The notes: a model not told the origin generated them from the sequence alone. DNA of 64,000 nucleotides from Rhodopseudomonas palustris (GCF_003031265.1 NZ_CP019966.1:2356001-2420000); one strand, 5' to 3'. Numbered from the stretch's first letter, positions 53,597 to 64,000 are shown. Made by a program: numbers and translations.

Positions 53597-54324
53597 GCGA
53601 TCAATCGACTTCATCGTTGCGAGTCGGCGAAAGGGCGGCGCCGGCTGCAAAGTCGTCATCGATTCCGCGTCGCATCGAATGCCGAGTAATTCCAATCCGA
53701 CGTCGGTACATCATCGTACGAAAACGGACGACGTGCGAGGCACGAACCGCGAGCGGCGACAGAGAAACGTAACAAGGCGACGACGATTGCGCCGCGCCGT
53801 TTCACGCGGCGGCACATCACGCGGCGCCGTGAGGCATACATCCACAAGAATCCGCAGAGAATCCCTGCGACAGTCTGAAGCGGTAGGTATGTTGTTGCGT
53901 GATGGAACCCGCCGAATTAAACAAAAAGCAATGTTCAAAAAGAAACGGTCGATGGGGGCCAAGATGGCGGCAGGCAACAAGATCATTTCCGAAGCGCGGC
54001 ATGGCGCTTTCGCTCGTTGCACCGAGGCTTCGCTGTTTTCTGCGCCGATCGTGAGCCGCAACGATTAGTTCGCCGCGGGCCGGCCTCGACTCGAACGATA
54101 CATTGCGCGGTCGAACAAACGCTTAGCGGTTCGCTCCAACGCACTTCCGATATCCGGCTTCAACAGACTGTGTCGGTCTGAACGGCGAAGCTTTGTCCAA
54201 ATGCGGCCGGTCTCGACCGGCAGCCATTCTGTTTGCTGGCGGCGTCGTCCCCGACGCCGTGTTGAAGCCGCTGCTCCCGCGGCGACGTTCCGCTCGGATC
54301 TCCCTCTTGTTCTTGGAAGTCACG
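53597..54324. other. Intergenic region, 728 bp
   Basis: I see no convincing gene. Frames on both strands here (for example 53679-54068 plus and 53711-54061 minus) are Arg-rich low-complexity translations without ribosome-binding sites. An AT-rich patch near 53910-53945 may be part of the promoter region for the autotransporter. Confidence 0.5.
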
Positions 54325-57096
54325 ATGAAGAAACAACTGCTGCTCACGACGTCGCTCGCGCCGCTTCTGGCGTTGGGTGTGCTCGGCAGTGCGCCGGCGC
54401 TGGCGGATTGCACGATCTCTGGAAATACGACCGGCCTCACTTGCAGCAGCGGCAGCATCTCCTCCAGTCCGAGCACGGCCGTTACGGTCGGCGACGGCGC
54501 CGGAGCCAACGGCAGCGTCACCCTCAGCGGCGCGGGAGCGAACTGGACCGACACCAACGAGGTGAGCGTCGGCCGCGACGGCGGCGTCGGCAGCATCAAT
54601 GTGTCGAACGGCGCCTCGCTGACCACCCGTCGGCTGGGACTTTCCACCGCCACCTGGCAAGCGGGCAGCGGCGGCAATGGCTCGCTGGTCGTGACCGGTC
54701 CGCAGACGGTGTGGACCAGCACCGGCGGCATCGATATCGCGCGCACCGCGGGCGCGACCGGCAGCCTGACGATTTCCAACGGTGCGGCCGCCTATATTCG
54801 CAGTGTCGGCATCTACACCGGCGCTGGCGCGGAGGTCACCATCCGAGACGCCGGCACCCATGTCGAGATCGGTGATCCGACCAACTGGAATGCAGGAGCC
54901 TGGCTCAGTCCTGAGGGTGGCACCGTCAATGTTCTGAACGGAGCTTATCTGTATGCCAGCGGCATCTATGTCGGGCCGGGGGGCAGCAACCTCACGACCG
55001 TGAATATCTCGGGACGGAACACTGTCGTCGACACCGATCAGCGCATCTATGTCGGAGGCCAGGACGGGTCCCGCAATGTCGATCCGATGAACGGCAACGG
55101 CGTGCTGAATGTCACCGACGGTGCGGTGGTGACTTCGGGCACCGTTGGCACCGGGATGGACCCGCTGTCGCAGGGCATCATCAATGTCTCCGGCAGCGGC
55201 ACGCGGCTGTGGGCGAAGGCCAATCCGGCCCAAAACATTCTCGGCAATGTCTATGCCGGCTACAATGGTAACGGCACCGTGGTGGTGTCGAACGGCGCAG
55301 AGCTCAAGGCCGACAACGAGGTTCGGATCGGTTACGACACCCAGGGCCAAGGCGTGCTGGCGATCGGTGCGGCGAGCGGGCAGGCGGCCGCTGCGCCTGG
55401 CACGATCACCGCGTCTCGTATTGTGTTCGGCAGCGGCACCGGTCAACTCATCTTCAACCACACCTCGTCCAACTACACACTGGCATCCGACATCATCGGC
55501 AATGGCTCGATTCAAGCGATCGCCGGCCGCACCACGCTGACCGGCGACTCCTCGCAGTTCACCGGCACGATGCAGGTGAGCGGCGGCATTCTGACGATGA
55601 CTGGCGTGATCGGCGCGGTGATGGCGGTGGAAAGCGGCGCGGTGCTGACCGGTTCCGGTACGGTCGGCGGCGTCAACGCCCAGGCCGGGGCAACAGTCGC
55701 GCCCGGCAACAGCCCCGGCACGCTCACGGTGACCGGCAATTATCAGCAGGCTGCCGGGGCGACCTACAATGCCGAACTGGTGCCGGGCAGCACGGTATCG
55801 GACCGGATCGCGGTCGGCGGCACCGCGACGTTGGCTCCCGGTGCGATCCTGAAGCTCACCAAGTATGGCGCTGCGCCTTACGCGCTCGATGCCCGCTACA
55901 CCGTGCTGACTGCGGCCGGCGGCGTCAACGGCACCTACGTCCTCACCGGCGACACCAGCGTGTCGGCGTTCTATTCGCTGATCGCCAACTACGATCCGAA
56001 CAACGTCTATCTGCAGGCGGTGCAGACCCGCGGCTTCACAGAGGTGGCGCTGACCGCCAATCAGCGCTCCACGGCGGGCGCGCTGCAGGGCCTTGGCGCC
56101 GGCGGCGCTTTGCGTGCGGCGGTCGCGGCGTCGCCGACCGACCCTGCGGCACGGGCGGCGTTCGATCAGCTCTCCGGCGAGGCCTTCGCATCGGCCAAGA
56201 CAGCGCTGCTCGACGACAGCCGGTTCGTGCGCGAGGCGACCTCGCAGCAGGTGCAGTCCGCGCTGCGCGGTCCCGATACGGCCGTGTGGGCGCGCGCGTA
56301 TGGCTCGTGGGCGAAGGCTGATGGCAATGGCAATGCCGCAGACGTGCGTCGCAATGCCGGCGGCGTGCTGTTCGGTGCCGATGGCGAATTGTTCAACGCG
56401 CTGCGGCTCGGCGTGGTCGGCGGCTATGGGTCGACCTCGATCAATCTCGACGGCGGCCGCGGTTCGGTGACGGGCGACACCTACAGTGTCGGTATCTACG
56501 GCGGCCGGGCCTGGAACGCGCTGGCGGTCAGCTTCGGCGCCAATCACGCCTGGCATAATCTGTCCTCGACCCGCACCGTGGCGCTGACCGGCTTCTCGGA
56601 TCGGCTGACCGCGGACTACAACGCTCGCACCACGCAGGTCTATGGCGATGTCGGTTACACCGTCGAACTCGGCCGCGCTGCGCTGCAGCCGTTCGCCGGC
56701 CTTGCTTATGTCAGCCTCGACACCTCCGGCTTCACCGAGCGGGGCGGGGCGGCTGCGCTCCGCAGCGCTGGCGACAATGTCGATGCCACGTTCTCGACGC
56801 TCGGCCTGCGTGCCAACGGTGCGCTGACGCTCGGCACCACCGCCGTGACGGCGAACGGGATGGTCGGCTGGCGGCACACGATGAACAGCGTGATCCCGAC
56901 CGCCACGAACGCGTTTGCGACCGGCAATGCGTTCACGGTGTCGGGTCTTCCGCTGGCGAAGGACGTCGCCGTGTTCGAAGCCGGCCTCGGCACCGCGCTC
57001 AATCCGAGCACGGCGCTCAGCGTCAACTACTCCGGCCAGGTCGGCTCCAGCATCTCCGACCACGGTGTCCGCGCCAACCTGCGCGTCACGTTCTGA
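54325..57096 (+). CDS. Autotransporter (type Va), passenger 1
   Basis: This 923-residue secreted/outer-membrane protein has a signal peptide (MKKQLLLTTSLAPLLALGVL, cleaved near ALADC). The passenger consists of beta-helix repeats with GSVTLSGAGANWTDTNEVSV- and SLTISNGAAAYIR-type units, plus an autotransporter-associated repeat region (APGNSPGTLTVTGNYQQ). The C-terminal AT barrel spans roughly the last 270 residues and ends in Phe (NLRVTF). GGAAG lies before the ATG at 54325. The last 1,368 nt are nearly identical to the next gene. Passenger function (adhesin or other) unknown. Confidence 0.9.
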   Translation: MKKQLLLTTSLAPLLALGVLGSAPALADCTISGNTTGLTCSSGSISSSPSTAVTVGDGAGANGSVTLSGAGANWTDTNEVSVGRDGGVGSINVSNGASLTTRRLGLSTATWQAGSGGNGSLVVTGPQTVWTSTGGIDIARTAGATGSLTISNGAAAYIRSVGIYTGAGAEVTIRDAGTHVEIGDPTNWNAGAWLSPEGGTVNVLNGAYLYASGIYVGPGGSNLTTVNISGRNTVVDTDQRIYVGGQDGSRNVDPMNGNGVLNVTDGAVVTSGTVGTGMDPLSQGIINVSGSGTRLWAKANPAQNILGNVYAGYNGNGTVVVSNGAELKADNEVRIGYDTQGQGVLAIGAASGQAAAAPGTITASRIVFGSGTGQLIFNHTSSNYTLASDIIGNGSIQAIAGRTTLTGDSSQFTGTMQVSGGILTMTGVIGAVMAVESGAVLTGSGTVGGVNAQAGATVAPGNSPGTLTVTGNYQQAAGATYNAELVPGSTVSDRIAVGGTATLAPGAILKLTKYGAAPYALDARYTVLTAAGGVNGTYVLTGDTSVSAFYSLIANYDPNNVYLQAVQTRGFTEVALTANQRSTAGALQGLGAGGALRAAVAASPTDPAARAAFDQLSGEAFASAKTALLDDSRFVREATSQQVQSALRGPDTAVWARAYGSWAKADGNGNAADVRRNAGGVLFGADGELFNALRLGVVGGYGSTSINLDGGRGSVTGDTYSVGIYGGRAWNALAVSFGANHAWHNLSSTRTVALTGFSDRLTADYNARTTQVYGDVGYTVELGRAALQPFAGLAYVSLDTSGFTERGGAAALRSAGDNVDATFSTLGLRANGALTLGTTAVTANGMVGWRHTMNSVIPTATNAFATGNAFTVSGLPLAKDVAVFEAGLGTALNPSTALSVNYSGQVGSSISDHGVRANLRVTF
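55729..57096 (+). repeat. Duplicated 3' region, copy 1
   Basis: This segment pairs with 58919-60286 at a constant offset of 3,190 bp with no net gaps. Identity is highest in the last 300 bp, where I see only one or two differences, and lower near the passenger junction (for example GALQGLGAGG versus GVLQAMGSGG). Confidence 0.9.
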
Positions 57097-57108
57097 TCAG
57101 CAATCAAA

Positions 57109-57139
57109 GGCGGTGCCGTTTCCGACATTCGGCACCGCC
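57109..57139 (+). terminator. Terminator hairpin between the autotransporters
   Basis: A perfect 10-bp stem, GGCGGTGCCG with CGGCACCGCC, closes an 11-nt loop 12 bp after the first autotransporter's stop and is followed by TTCCTA. The downstream gene has its own GGAGG, so separate transcription is likely. Confidence 0.6.
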
Positions 57140-57217
57140 TTCCTAACATATCGGCGACAGCAGGGCTTCGATGGGCCGGCTGGTAAATGACCCACAAGCA
57201 GATCGACTGGAGGTACT

Positions 57218-60200
57218 ATGGCGGCTCGCGATTCTATCTGGTGGAAGGCACGGCTCGCCGCTTCCCCGGCTCGCCGTCTGCTGATCTCGACCGCTCTCAC
57301 GCCGCTGGTGATCGGCGCGATGTCCAGTTGGTCCGCCGCTCAAGCCGCGTGCAGCGTCTCGGGAAACGTGACTCTGAATCAGTGTGACAATTCGCTCGTC
57401 TCCGCGACTCCGATCGCGGGTGCGTCGTCCATCACTCTCGACTCGGTGACGTCCGGCGGCATCGACGTCTATCCGTCCGGGAGCGCTACCGGTCTTGTGG
57501 ACGTCACGGTCAATGTGCTCGGCGCGACTAATGTCTACCGAACCAACTACCCGGCATTCGCGTGGGAGACGAACCGGAGTAATGCCAATTTGTCAGTTTT
57601 CATCGGATCGGCTGTGACGCTGCGGTCCGACCAGGATATGGGGGCGGTCTGGCTGCGAAACACCACGTCAGGGAACCTCTCCGTCGACAACGCTGGCACC
57701 GTCATAGCCAACGGTGTGGGCCAGGATGGCATCACTCTGACGACACATGACGGCACCGTCACCCTGATCAATCGCGGTAATGTCACTTCGACGCAGGCGC
57801 GGGGGCTTTACGCCGACGGCAACTTCGGCGGCGCCACCCCGCGGACGGTCAACATCGTCAATTCCGGTTGGGTGAGCTCGGCCCTCGCTGGTGCGCGCGC
57901 GATCGCCTACAACGGCTTGGCATCGATCGAGAACTCCGGCACCGTCGAGAGCACCTATCGGCAAGGTCTCGTCGCTTGGTCGAATAGTGGCCCGGCCTCG
58001 ATAACAAACAGCGGCACTGTGACCGCCAACGACGATTCCGCCCTGTTGTCGTGGTCGGAGAGCGGCGACACCACGATCGTGAACAGCGGCACCGCCATCG
58101 CGCGTGACAACACCGGCCACGCCGATCTCGGCGACGGCGGGCATCACGGCATCTATACCAAGGTCGGAACTTTCGGTCAGACGACGATCGATAACCAGCA
58201 GGGTGCGGTTGTCCAGGCGGATCAAGCCGGAATCTCCGCCAGCTCGGCGGGCGGCGGCATCACCATCACACAGTCTGGTTCGATCACGGCGGCCCAGGGC
58301 ATTGTCGCCTCCACGGCGAACGGTGCTATCAACGTCAGCAATAGCGGTGCCGTCACCGCGACCGGCGTCGGCGTCAGTCTCGACGGCACGACCAATTCGC
58401 TGGTCAACTCGGGCACGATCACGACGAACTCGGCGACCGATGCGGCGATCGTCACCGGCAACGGCAACAGCACGATCAGCAATGCCGGCACGATCAGCAA
58501 TTCGGGCGGAGGCGCGGCGATCAAGTTCGGCAACGGCACCAACAGGCTGGTGCTTGATGCCGCCACGTCCAACATTCAAGGCGTGGTTCAGGGAGGCACT
58601 GGCGACAACTATCTTGTTCTCAACACCGGCACGTCGGCGTCTCTGACGATGCTGTCCGTGGGCGCGACCGGGCAGTTCCGCGATTTCAACTTTATCGAGA
58701 AGACCGGCGCTGGTGCGCTGACGCTGTCCGGCAACGGCGGCGGATTCACCGGATCGATGCTGATCAAAGACGGCCAGATGGTGGTCAACAGCACCAGCGC
58801 AACGTCCGCGGTCACGGTCTATAGCGGGGCGGCGCTCTCGGGCTCGGGCATCGTCGGTGCGGTCCAGATGCTGTCTGGTTCGACCATCTCTCCGGGCAAT
58901 AGCCCCGGCACGTTGACGGTGACCGGCAATTATCAGCAGGCTGCCGGGGCGACCTACAATGCCGAACTGGTGCCGGGCAGCACGGTATCGGACCGGATCG
59001 CGGTCGGCGGCACCGCGACGCTTGCGCCCGGCGCGAGCCTGAAGCTCACCAAATACGGCACCGCCCCTTACGCGCTCGATGCCCGCTACACCGTGCTGAC
59101 TGCCGCCGGCGGCGTCAACGGCACCTACGTCCTGACGGGCGACACCAGCGTGTCGGCATTCTATTCGCTGATCGCCAACTACGATCCGAACAACGTCTAT
59201 CTGGAGGCGGTGCAGACCCGCGGCTTCACTGAGGTGGCTCTGACCGCCAATCAGCGCGCTACCGCGGGCGTGTTGCAGGCGATGGGGAGTGGCGGCGGTC
59301 TTCGTGCCGGCGTCGCGGCGTCGCCGACCGACACTGCGGCACGGGCGGCGTTCGATCAGCTCTCCGGCGAGGCCTTCGCGTCGGCCAAGACCGCGCTGCT
59401 CGACGACAGCCGGTTCGTGCGCGAAGCGACCTCGCAGCAGGTGCAATCGGCGCTCCGCGGACCTGACACGGCCGTGTGGGCGCGCGCGTATGGCTCGTGG
59501 GCGAGGGCTGATGGCAATGGCAATGCCGCAGACGTGCGTCGCAATGCCGGCGGCGTGCTGTTCGGTGCCGATGGCGAATTGTTCAACGCGCTGCGGCTCG
59601 GCGTGGTCGGCGGCTATGGGTCGACCTCGATCAATCTCGACGGTGGGCGCGGCTCGGTGTCGGGCGACACCTATAGCATCGGCGTCTATGGCGGCCGGGC
59701 CTGGAACGCGCTGGCGCTCAGCTTCGGTGCCAATCACGCCTGGCACAATCTGTCCTCGACCCGCACCATCGCGCTGACCGGCTTCGCCGACCGGCTGACC
59801 GCGGACTACAACGCCCGCACCACGCAGGTCTATGGCGATGTCGGTTACACCGTCGAACTCGGCCGTGCCGCACTGCAGCCGTTCGCCGGCCTTGCTTATG
59901 TCAGCCTCGACACCTCGGGCTTCACCGAGCGGGGCGGGGCGGCTGCGCTGCGCAGCGCTGGCGATAATGTCGATGCCACGTTCTCGACGCTCGGCCTGCG
60001 TGCCAACGGTGCGCTGACGCTCGGCACCACCGCCGTGACGGCGAACGGGATGGTCGGCTGGCGGCACACGATGAACAGCGTGATCCCGACCGCCACGAAC
60101 GCGTTTGCGACCGGCAATGCGTTCACGGTGTCGGGTCTTCCGCTGGCGAAGGACGTCGCCGTGTTCGAAGCCGGCCTCGGCACCGCGCTCAATCCGAGCA

Positions 60201-60286
60201 CGGCGCTCAGCGTCAACTACTCCGGCCAGGTCGGCTCCAGCATCTCCGACCACGGCGTCCGCGCCAACCTGCGCGTCACGTTCTGA
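57218..60286 (+). CDS. Autotransporter (type Va), passenger 2
   Basis: The product has 1,022 residues from the ATG at 57218 (GGAGG 4 nt upstream). The signal region is long (MAARDSIWWKARLAASPARR, then LLISTALTPLVIGAMSSWSA, cleaved near AQAAC). The passenger is unrelated at sequence level to the first: Asn/Gly-rich repeats such as ASIENSGTVES, ASITNSGTVTAN, TTIVNSGTAIA. From APGNSPGTLTVTG-like (SPGNSPGTLTVTG) onward it is about 96% identical to the first protein through the barrel and terminal Phe. I count around 20 differences in some 455 residues. Confidence 0.9.
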   Translation: MAARDSIWWKARLAASPARRLLISTALTPLVIGAMSSWSAAQAACSVSGNVTLNQCDNSLVSATPIAGASSITLDSVTSGGIDVYPSGSATGLVDVTVNVLGATNVYRTNYPAFAWETNRSNANLSVFIGSAVTLRSDQDMGAVWLRNTTSGNLSVDNAGTVIANGVGQDGITLTTHDGTVTLINRGNVTSTQARGLYADGNFGGATPRTVNIVNSGWVSSALAGARAIAYNGLASIENSGTVESTYRQGLVAWSNSGPASITNSGTVTANDDSALLSWSESGDTTIVNSGTAIARDNTGHADLGDGGHHGIYTKVGTFGQTTIDNQQGAVVQADQAGISASSAGGGITITQSGSITAAQGIVASTANGAINVSNSGAVTATGVGVSLDGTTNSLVNSGTITTNSATDAAIVTGNGNSTISNAGTISNSGGGAAIKFGNGTNRLVLDAATSNIQGVVQGGTGDNYLVLNTGTSASLTMLSVGATGQFRDFNFIEKTGAGALTLSGNGGGFTGSMLIKDGQMVVNSTSATSAVTVYSGAALSGSGIVGAVQMLSGSTISPGNSPGTLTVTGNYQQAAGATYNAELVPGSTVSDRIAVGGTATLAPGASLKLTKYGTAPYALDARYTVLTAAGGVNGTYVLTGDTSVSAFYSLIANYDPNNVYLEAVQTRGFTEVALTANQRATAGVLQAMGSGGGLRAGVAASPTDTAARAAFDQLSGEAFASAKTALLDDSRFVREATSQQVQSALRGPDTAVWARAYGSWARADGNGNAADVRRNAGGVLFGADGELFNALRLGVVGGYGSTSINLDGGRGSVSGDTYSIGVYGGRAWNALALSFGANHAWHNLSSTRTIALTGFADRLTADYNARTTQVYGDVGYTVELGRAALQPFAGLAYVSLDTSGFTERGGAAALRSAGDNVDATFSTLGLRANGALTLGTTAVTANGMVGWRHTMNSVIPTATNAFATGNAFTVSGLPLAKDVAVFEAGLGTALNPSTALSVNYSGQVGSSISDHGVRANLRVTF
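58919..60286 (+). repeat. Duplicated 3' region, copy 2
   Basis: Partner of 55729-57096 (offset 3,190 bp). It covers the autotransporter-repeat linker and the whole beta-barrel domain. Confidence 0.9.
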
Positions 60287-60296
60287 GCTGACAACG

Positions 60297-60329
60297 TGGC
60301 TGCCGGATGAGCGATCGTCCGGCGGCCGC
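60297..60329. terminator. Hairpin between convergent autotransporter and UPF0149 genes
   Basis: GCCGGA/TCCGGC with further outer pairs including two G-U pairs forms a stem of about 12 bp around a 10-nt loop, 10 bp after the autotransporter stop. Confidence 0.4.
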
Positions 60330-60343
60330 CGCAACTCGGTGCT

Positions 60344-61033
60344 TCAGGTCTTCCCGCAGCAGCGTTTGTACTTCTTGCCCGAGCCGCAGGGGCACGGCTC
60401 GTTGCGGCCGACTTTGCGTGCCGCTGAGGGCGGTCCCCATTCGATCTCGCGCGGCGCCGGGTCATGGGCGATGCGCCAGCGGTTCAGCGTCAGGATCCAG
60501 CCGGCTATCTGGTCGGAGTTCGGCGCGGTGATTGCGGGGCGATCGCTGGGCAGATTGTCCGCGTCGGCGTGCGCCTCGGCGTCGGCAATCTCGATCAGAT
60601 CGAGCAGCCCGTCGAACGCGGCCGCCGTCGCTTCGTCGGCATCGTCCAGGCAGCTCCACGCCTCGGGCCGCAGGTCGGTCGCTGCCGCGAAGCCGTCGAT
60701 CCAGACCTGCCACACCAATTCGCCGCTGTCGGGATCGACCGGCAGCAGCGGCTGGTAGCGCTCGGGGTGGTCCGACAGGGTTTTGGCGACGGAGTTGTAG
60801 TACTGCACGATTAGCGCGAACACCCGGTTGGCATGCGTCAGATCGGTGAACGGCGACGCCTGGTCATCGCCGGCATCGTAGACGACCGGCAGCCAGTCGC
60901 CGGGTTTGATCGGCTCGGGACACAGCAGCAGGCCGGCAACGAAGCCGTCGAGTTCCTCGACCAGCATGGCGTCCGGGCCGAGCGCTTCCAATGCGTCGTC
61001 AAGCTTGTCGAGATAATTTGCTGATTTGGCCAT
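60344..61033 (-). CDS. UPF0149/YecA family protein with SEC-C motif
   Basis: This 229-residue protein has an N-terminal UPF0149 helical domain ([40 protein letters not shown]). At the extreme C-terminus it has a zinc-binding SEC-C motif, [20 protein letters not shown], as at the end of SecA. The ATG at 61033 is used; the frame opens to 61123 but has no better start. YecA-type proteins are linked to SecA-like or ribosome binding, and the function here is unknown. Confidence 0.87.
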   Translation of the reverse strand: MAKSANYLDKLDDALEALGPDAMLVEELDGFVAGLLLCPEPIKPGDWLPVVYDAGDDQASPFTDLTHANRVFALIVQYYNSVAKTLSDHPERYQPLLPVDPDSGELVWQVWIDGFAAATDLRPEAWSCLDDADEATAAAFDGLLDLIEIADAEAHADADNLPSDRPAITAPNSDQIAGWILTLNRWRIAHDPAPREIEWGPPSAARKVGRNEPCPCGSGKKYKRCCGKT

Positions 61034-61134
61034 GGGCTGGTTCGCTCGGGCGGTGGTGAGAGGGAGCGCCCTCTGTAGCGCGGATCGCGCGATGGTGCGC
61101 GCTCTTGGAAGTAAATGCGCCAATCCTCGAGATC

Positions 61135-61275
61135 GTCATTCCCGGACGCGCCGAAAGCTCGCGGGCCCCAATATCTCCAGAGCTTCGTGACCGAGAACGG
61201 CGGAGCTGCCCGTGCATCATCGCGCGTGCCACGAATATGAATTCCGGGCTCGCGCTTCGCGCGCCCCGGAATGAC
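61135..61275. repeat. Palindromic repeat, family A copy 5 (decayed)
   Basis: The outer parts match the family (GTCATTCCCGGACGCGCCGAAA at the left; GAATTCCGGGCTCGCGC and GCGCCCCGGAATGAC at the right), but the centre (about 61175-61235) is diverged. It lies between the UPF0149 gene and the groEL terminator. Confidence 0.7.
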
Positions 61276-61307
61276 GAAACAGAGGCGTTGCGGACCCGAT
61301 TGCGCCA

Positions 61308-61337
61308 ACAAAAAAGCCCGGCGTTTCCGCCGGGCTT
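61308..61337 (-). terminator. Rho-independent terminator of groEL
   Basis: A perfect 10-bp stem, AAGCCCGGCG with CGCCGGGCTT, closes a 4-nt loop. On the minus strand it is followed by a run of six T, a complete intrinsic terminator 27 bp after the groEL stop. Confidence 0.85.
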
Positions 61338-61363
61338 CATTGTCTTTGCGAAGGTCGCTGGAC

Positions 61364-63143
<1,780 letters not shown>

Positions 63144-63156
63144 GACCTCCAAAGGC

Positions 63157-63471
63157 TCAGGCGGCCTTCTTCTTGGCGCCGGCGTCGGTGATGACGCCCA
63201 TAATGTCGCTTTCCTTCATGATCAGCAGCTCTTTGCCGTCGATCTTGACCTCGGTGCCGCTCCACTTGCCGAACAGCACGCGGTCACCGACCTTGAGGTC
63301 GATCGGGATCAGCTTGCCGGCTTCGTCGCGGCCACCCGGGCCGACGGCGACGACTTCGCCCTGCGAGGGCTTTTCCTTGGCCGTGTCAGGAATGATGATA
63401 CCGCCGGCGGTCTTCTCTTCGGCGTCGATGCGCTTGACCACGACGCGGTCGTGAAGCGGACGGAAGTTCAT
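63157..63471 (-). CDS. groES: Co-chaperonin GroES (10 kDa)
   Basis: This is the heptameric lid of GroEL, 104 residues from the ATG at 63471 with AGGAGG 6 nt upstream. It has [20 protein letters not shown], the mobile loop [29 protein letters not shown] and [15 protein letters not shown]. The frame continues open upstream through the promoter region and is not coding there. It heads the groESL operon with a sigma-32-like promoter and CIRCE-type sites upstream. Confidence 0.98.
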   Translation of the reverse strand: MNFRPLHDRVVVKRIDAEEKTAGGIIIPDTAKEKPSQGEVVAVGPGGRDEAGKLIPIDLKVGDRVLFGKWSGTEVKIDGKELLIMKESDIMGVITDAGAKKKAA

Positions 63472-63515
63472 GCAAGTCCTCCTAAGTTTCTGAACTTGTT
63501 TCAGAAATCGAAATA

Positions 63516-63542
63516 TTGGCAGTCGCGGACATTGAGTGCCAG
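63516..63542 (-). promoter_or_regulatory. CIRCE-like operator 1 at groES
   Basis: TTGGCAGTC, nine bases, then GAGTGCCAG: 14 of 18 arm positions match the HrcA operator consensus TTAGCACTC-N9-GAGTGCTAA, with exact N9 spacing. It lies about 45 bp before the groES ATG and just past the predicted transcription start, a usual place for HrcA repression. Confidence 0.7.
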
Positions 63543-63552
63543 CGCGACACGG

Positions 63553-63584
63553 ACGAGATAGTCGAGGGTTTTTCGGGAGACAAG
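63553..63584 (-). promoter_or_regulatory. Sigma-32-type promoter of groESL
   Basis: On the minus strand CTTG (-35, 63584-63581) is followed after 18 bases by ACTATCTCGT (63562-63553), close to the alphaproteobacterial heat-shock pattern CTTG-N17/18-CYTATNT. The start of transcription would be near 63546, directly before the CIRCE-like site. Confidence 0.6.
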
Positions 63585-63601
63585 GGCTGCGCGCGAAATT
63601 T

Positions 63602-63628
63602 TTAGCACTCGCGCGGAACATCTGCCAA
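63602..63628 (-). promoter_or_regulatory. CIRCE-like operator 2 upstream of groES
   Basis: One perfect arm, TTAGCACTC (63602-63610), nine bases, then a poor second arm ATCTGCCAA. 14 of 18 positions in total. It lies upstream of the -35 box. Confidence 0.45.
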
Positions 63629-63692
63629 ACACCGTGAACGACGATGCGGCGACAATCAAGTCCCGACTATCCCGTGGCCCTTGGCGTCTCTG

Positions 63693-63719
63693 TTAGCACT
63701 TGTATTAAGTCGCTGCTAA
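63693..63719. promoter_or_regulatory. CIRCE-like operator 3, far upstream of groES
   Basis: TTAGCACTT, nine bases, CGCTGCTAA: again 14 of 18 positions, spacing N9. It lies in the 443-bp gap between groES and the divergent usg-like gene, so it could act on either. The rest of this gap (63720-63914) shows no further feature. Confidence 0.5.
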
Positions 63720-63914
63720 GGCTGCATTTTTCCGCATTTGCCGTCGATTTTTGACTTGAGATGCCCAGTCCAGATGCGTCACATTTTCAGGTGCGCGGGA
63801 TGGGCAAGTGAAGACCGGAGCCCAGCACCGCGGGGACAGCAGACGGAAGGACGGCATTCCCAGGCAATCCCGGTCGCGAACTGTTGCGGAATGCTGGTTC
63901 GGAAAGGAGGATTT

Positions 63915-64000
63915 ATGGTCGAACGAGGTGCAGTTTCTGAAGACTTCAGGAAGCAGGTGCTCGGCTACGGTCTGACGACCGCCGAAATTCTCTATCGCCG
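63915..64000 (+). CDS. usg: Usg-like protein (5' part only)
   Basis: The ATG at 63915 follows a strong AAAGGAGG. The 28 visible residues, MVERGAVSEDFRKQVLGYGL then TTAEILYR, match the start of the small Usg family of alphaproteobacteria, whose members begin with a DFR..L.GYGLTTAEI.YR segment. The gene runs off the window. Usg proteins have no established function. Confidence 0.75.
   Translation, partial: MVERGAVSEDFRKQVLGYGLTTAEILYR

Noticed and set aside
53679..54068. 129-codon frame before the first autotransporter
   Set aside because: Arg-rich low-complexity translation, no ribosome-binding site, and competing frames of similar length on the other strand.
54160..57063. 967-codon open frame on the minus strand opposite the first autotransporter
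   Set aside because: It mirrors the autotransporter, reads as Arg/Ala/His-rich low complexity, has no ribosome-binding site, and the opposite strand has clear signal peptide and barrel motifs. GC-rich DNA often leaves such antisense frames open.
57668..60334. 888-codon minus-strand frame opposite the second autotransporter
   Set aside because: Same artefact as in the first autotransporter; no motif of a real protein and it repeats the same mirror sequence because the two barrels are duplicated.

Overview
The window is high-GC alphaproteobacterial chromosome. Its gene content suggests a purple non-sulfur or Bradyrhizobium-like member of the Rhizobiales, most likely Rhodopseudomonas palustris or a close relative. 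The pointers are a hemP-hmuTUV/hmuR heme locus with exbB-exbD-tonB, a cowN gene behind a sigma-54 promoter, a groESL operon with CIRCE-type operators, a CtrA-type box, and three families of short palindromic intergenic repeats. The species name is inferred from content, not from a database match.

Layout. 1-11.7 kb: iron and heme acquisition. A flavodoxin gene (cut by the window edge) and hemP-hmuT-hmuU-hmuV lie on the minus strand. Diverging from them are a HutW/ChuW-type radical-SAM anaerobilin synthase, a ChuY-like reductase, the TonB-dependent heme receptor hmuR, an IsdG-fold heme monooxygenase, a HutX/ChuX heme carrier, and exbB-exbD-tonB. One locus therefore encodes oxygen-dependent and oxygen-independent heme opening plus the whole import machine. 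11.7-20.8 kb: small unknown genes, a TauE/SafE exporter, an outer-membrane barrel behind a 16-bp palindromic operator, a membrane protein paired with a ClpP-like envelope protease, a Gly/Tyr-rich secreted protein, a hybrid histidine kinase and a c-type cytochrome. 20.8-34.2 kb: a CoA-thioester catabolic cluster with two acyl-CoA dehydrogenases, a GST, an AraC regulator, a BKACE (DUF849) enzyme, two acyl-CoA ligases, a biotin-dependent carboxylase pair and an enoyl-CoA hydratase. Palindromic repeats sit between its transcription units. 34.2-48.3 kb: a polytopic membrane protein, a beta-lactamase-fold esterase, an intradiol dioxygenase, an aldo/keto reductase, a DMT permease, a GGDEF-EAL protein, an aldehyde dehydrogenase, an acyltransferase, a 34-residue membrane microprotein, an IlvD/Edd dehydratase and a frameshifted DUF899 gene. 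48.3-53.6 kb: cowN, a DUF2778 (Tlde1-like) envelope protein, a secreted Cys-rich protein, an AT-richer 1.2-kb element with 40-bp terminal inverted repeats, a small secreted basic protein, and a divergent SDR/ArsR pair around an inverted-repeat operator. 53.6-64 kb: two tandem autotransporters with near-identical barrels and unrelated passengers, a UPF0149/SEC-C protein, groEL and groES on the minus strand, and the start of a usg-like gene.

The strongest points for follow-up are the combined aerobic and anaerobic heme-degradation locus with flavodoxin next door, the homogenised autotransporter pair, the terminal-inverted-repeat element, the sigma-54-driven cowN, the three CIRCE-like sites at groESL, and the uncharacterised membrane-protein/ClpP-like pair at 15.3-17.5 kb. 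I saw no CRISPR array, rRNA or tRNA gene.
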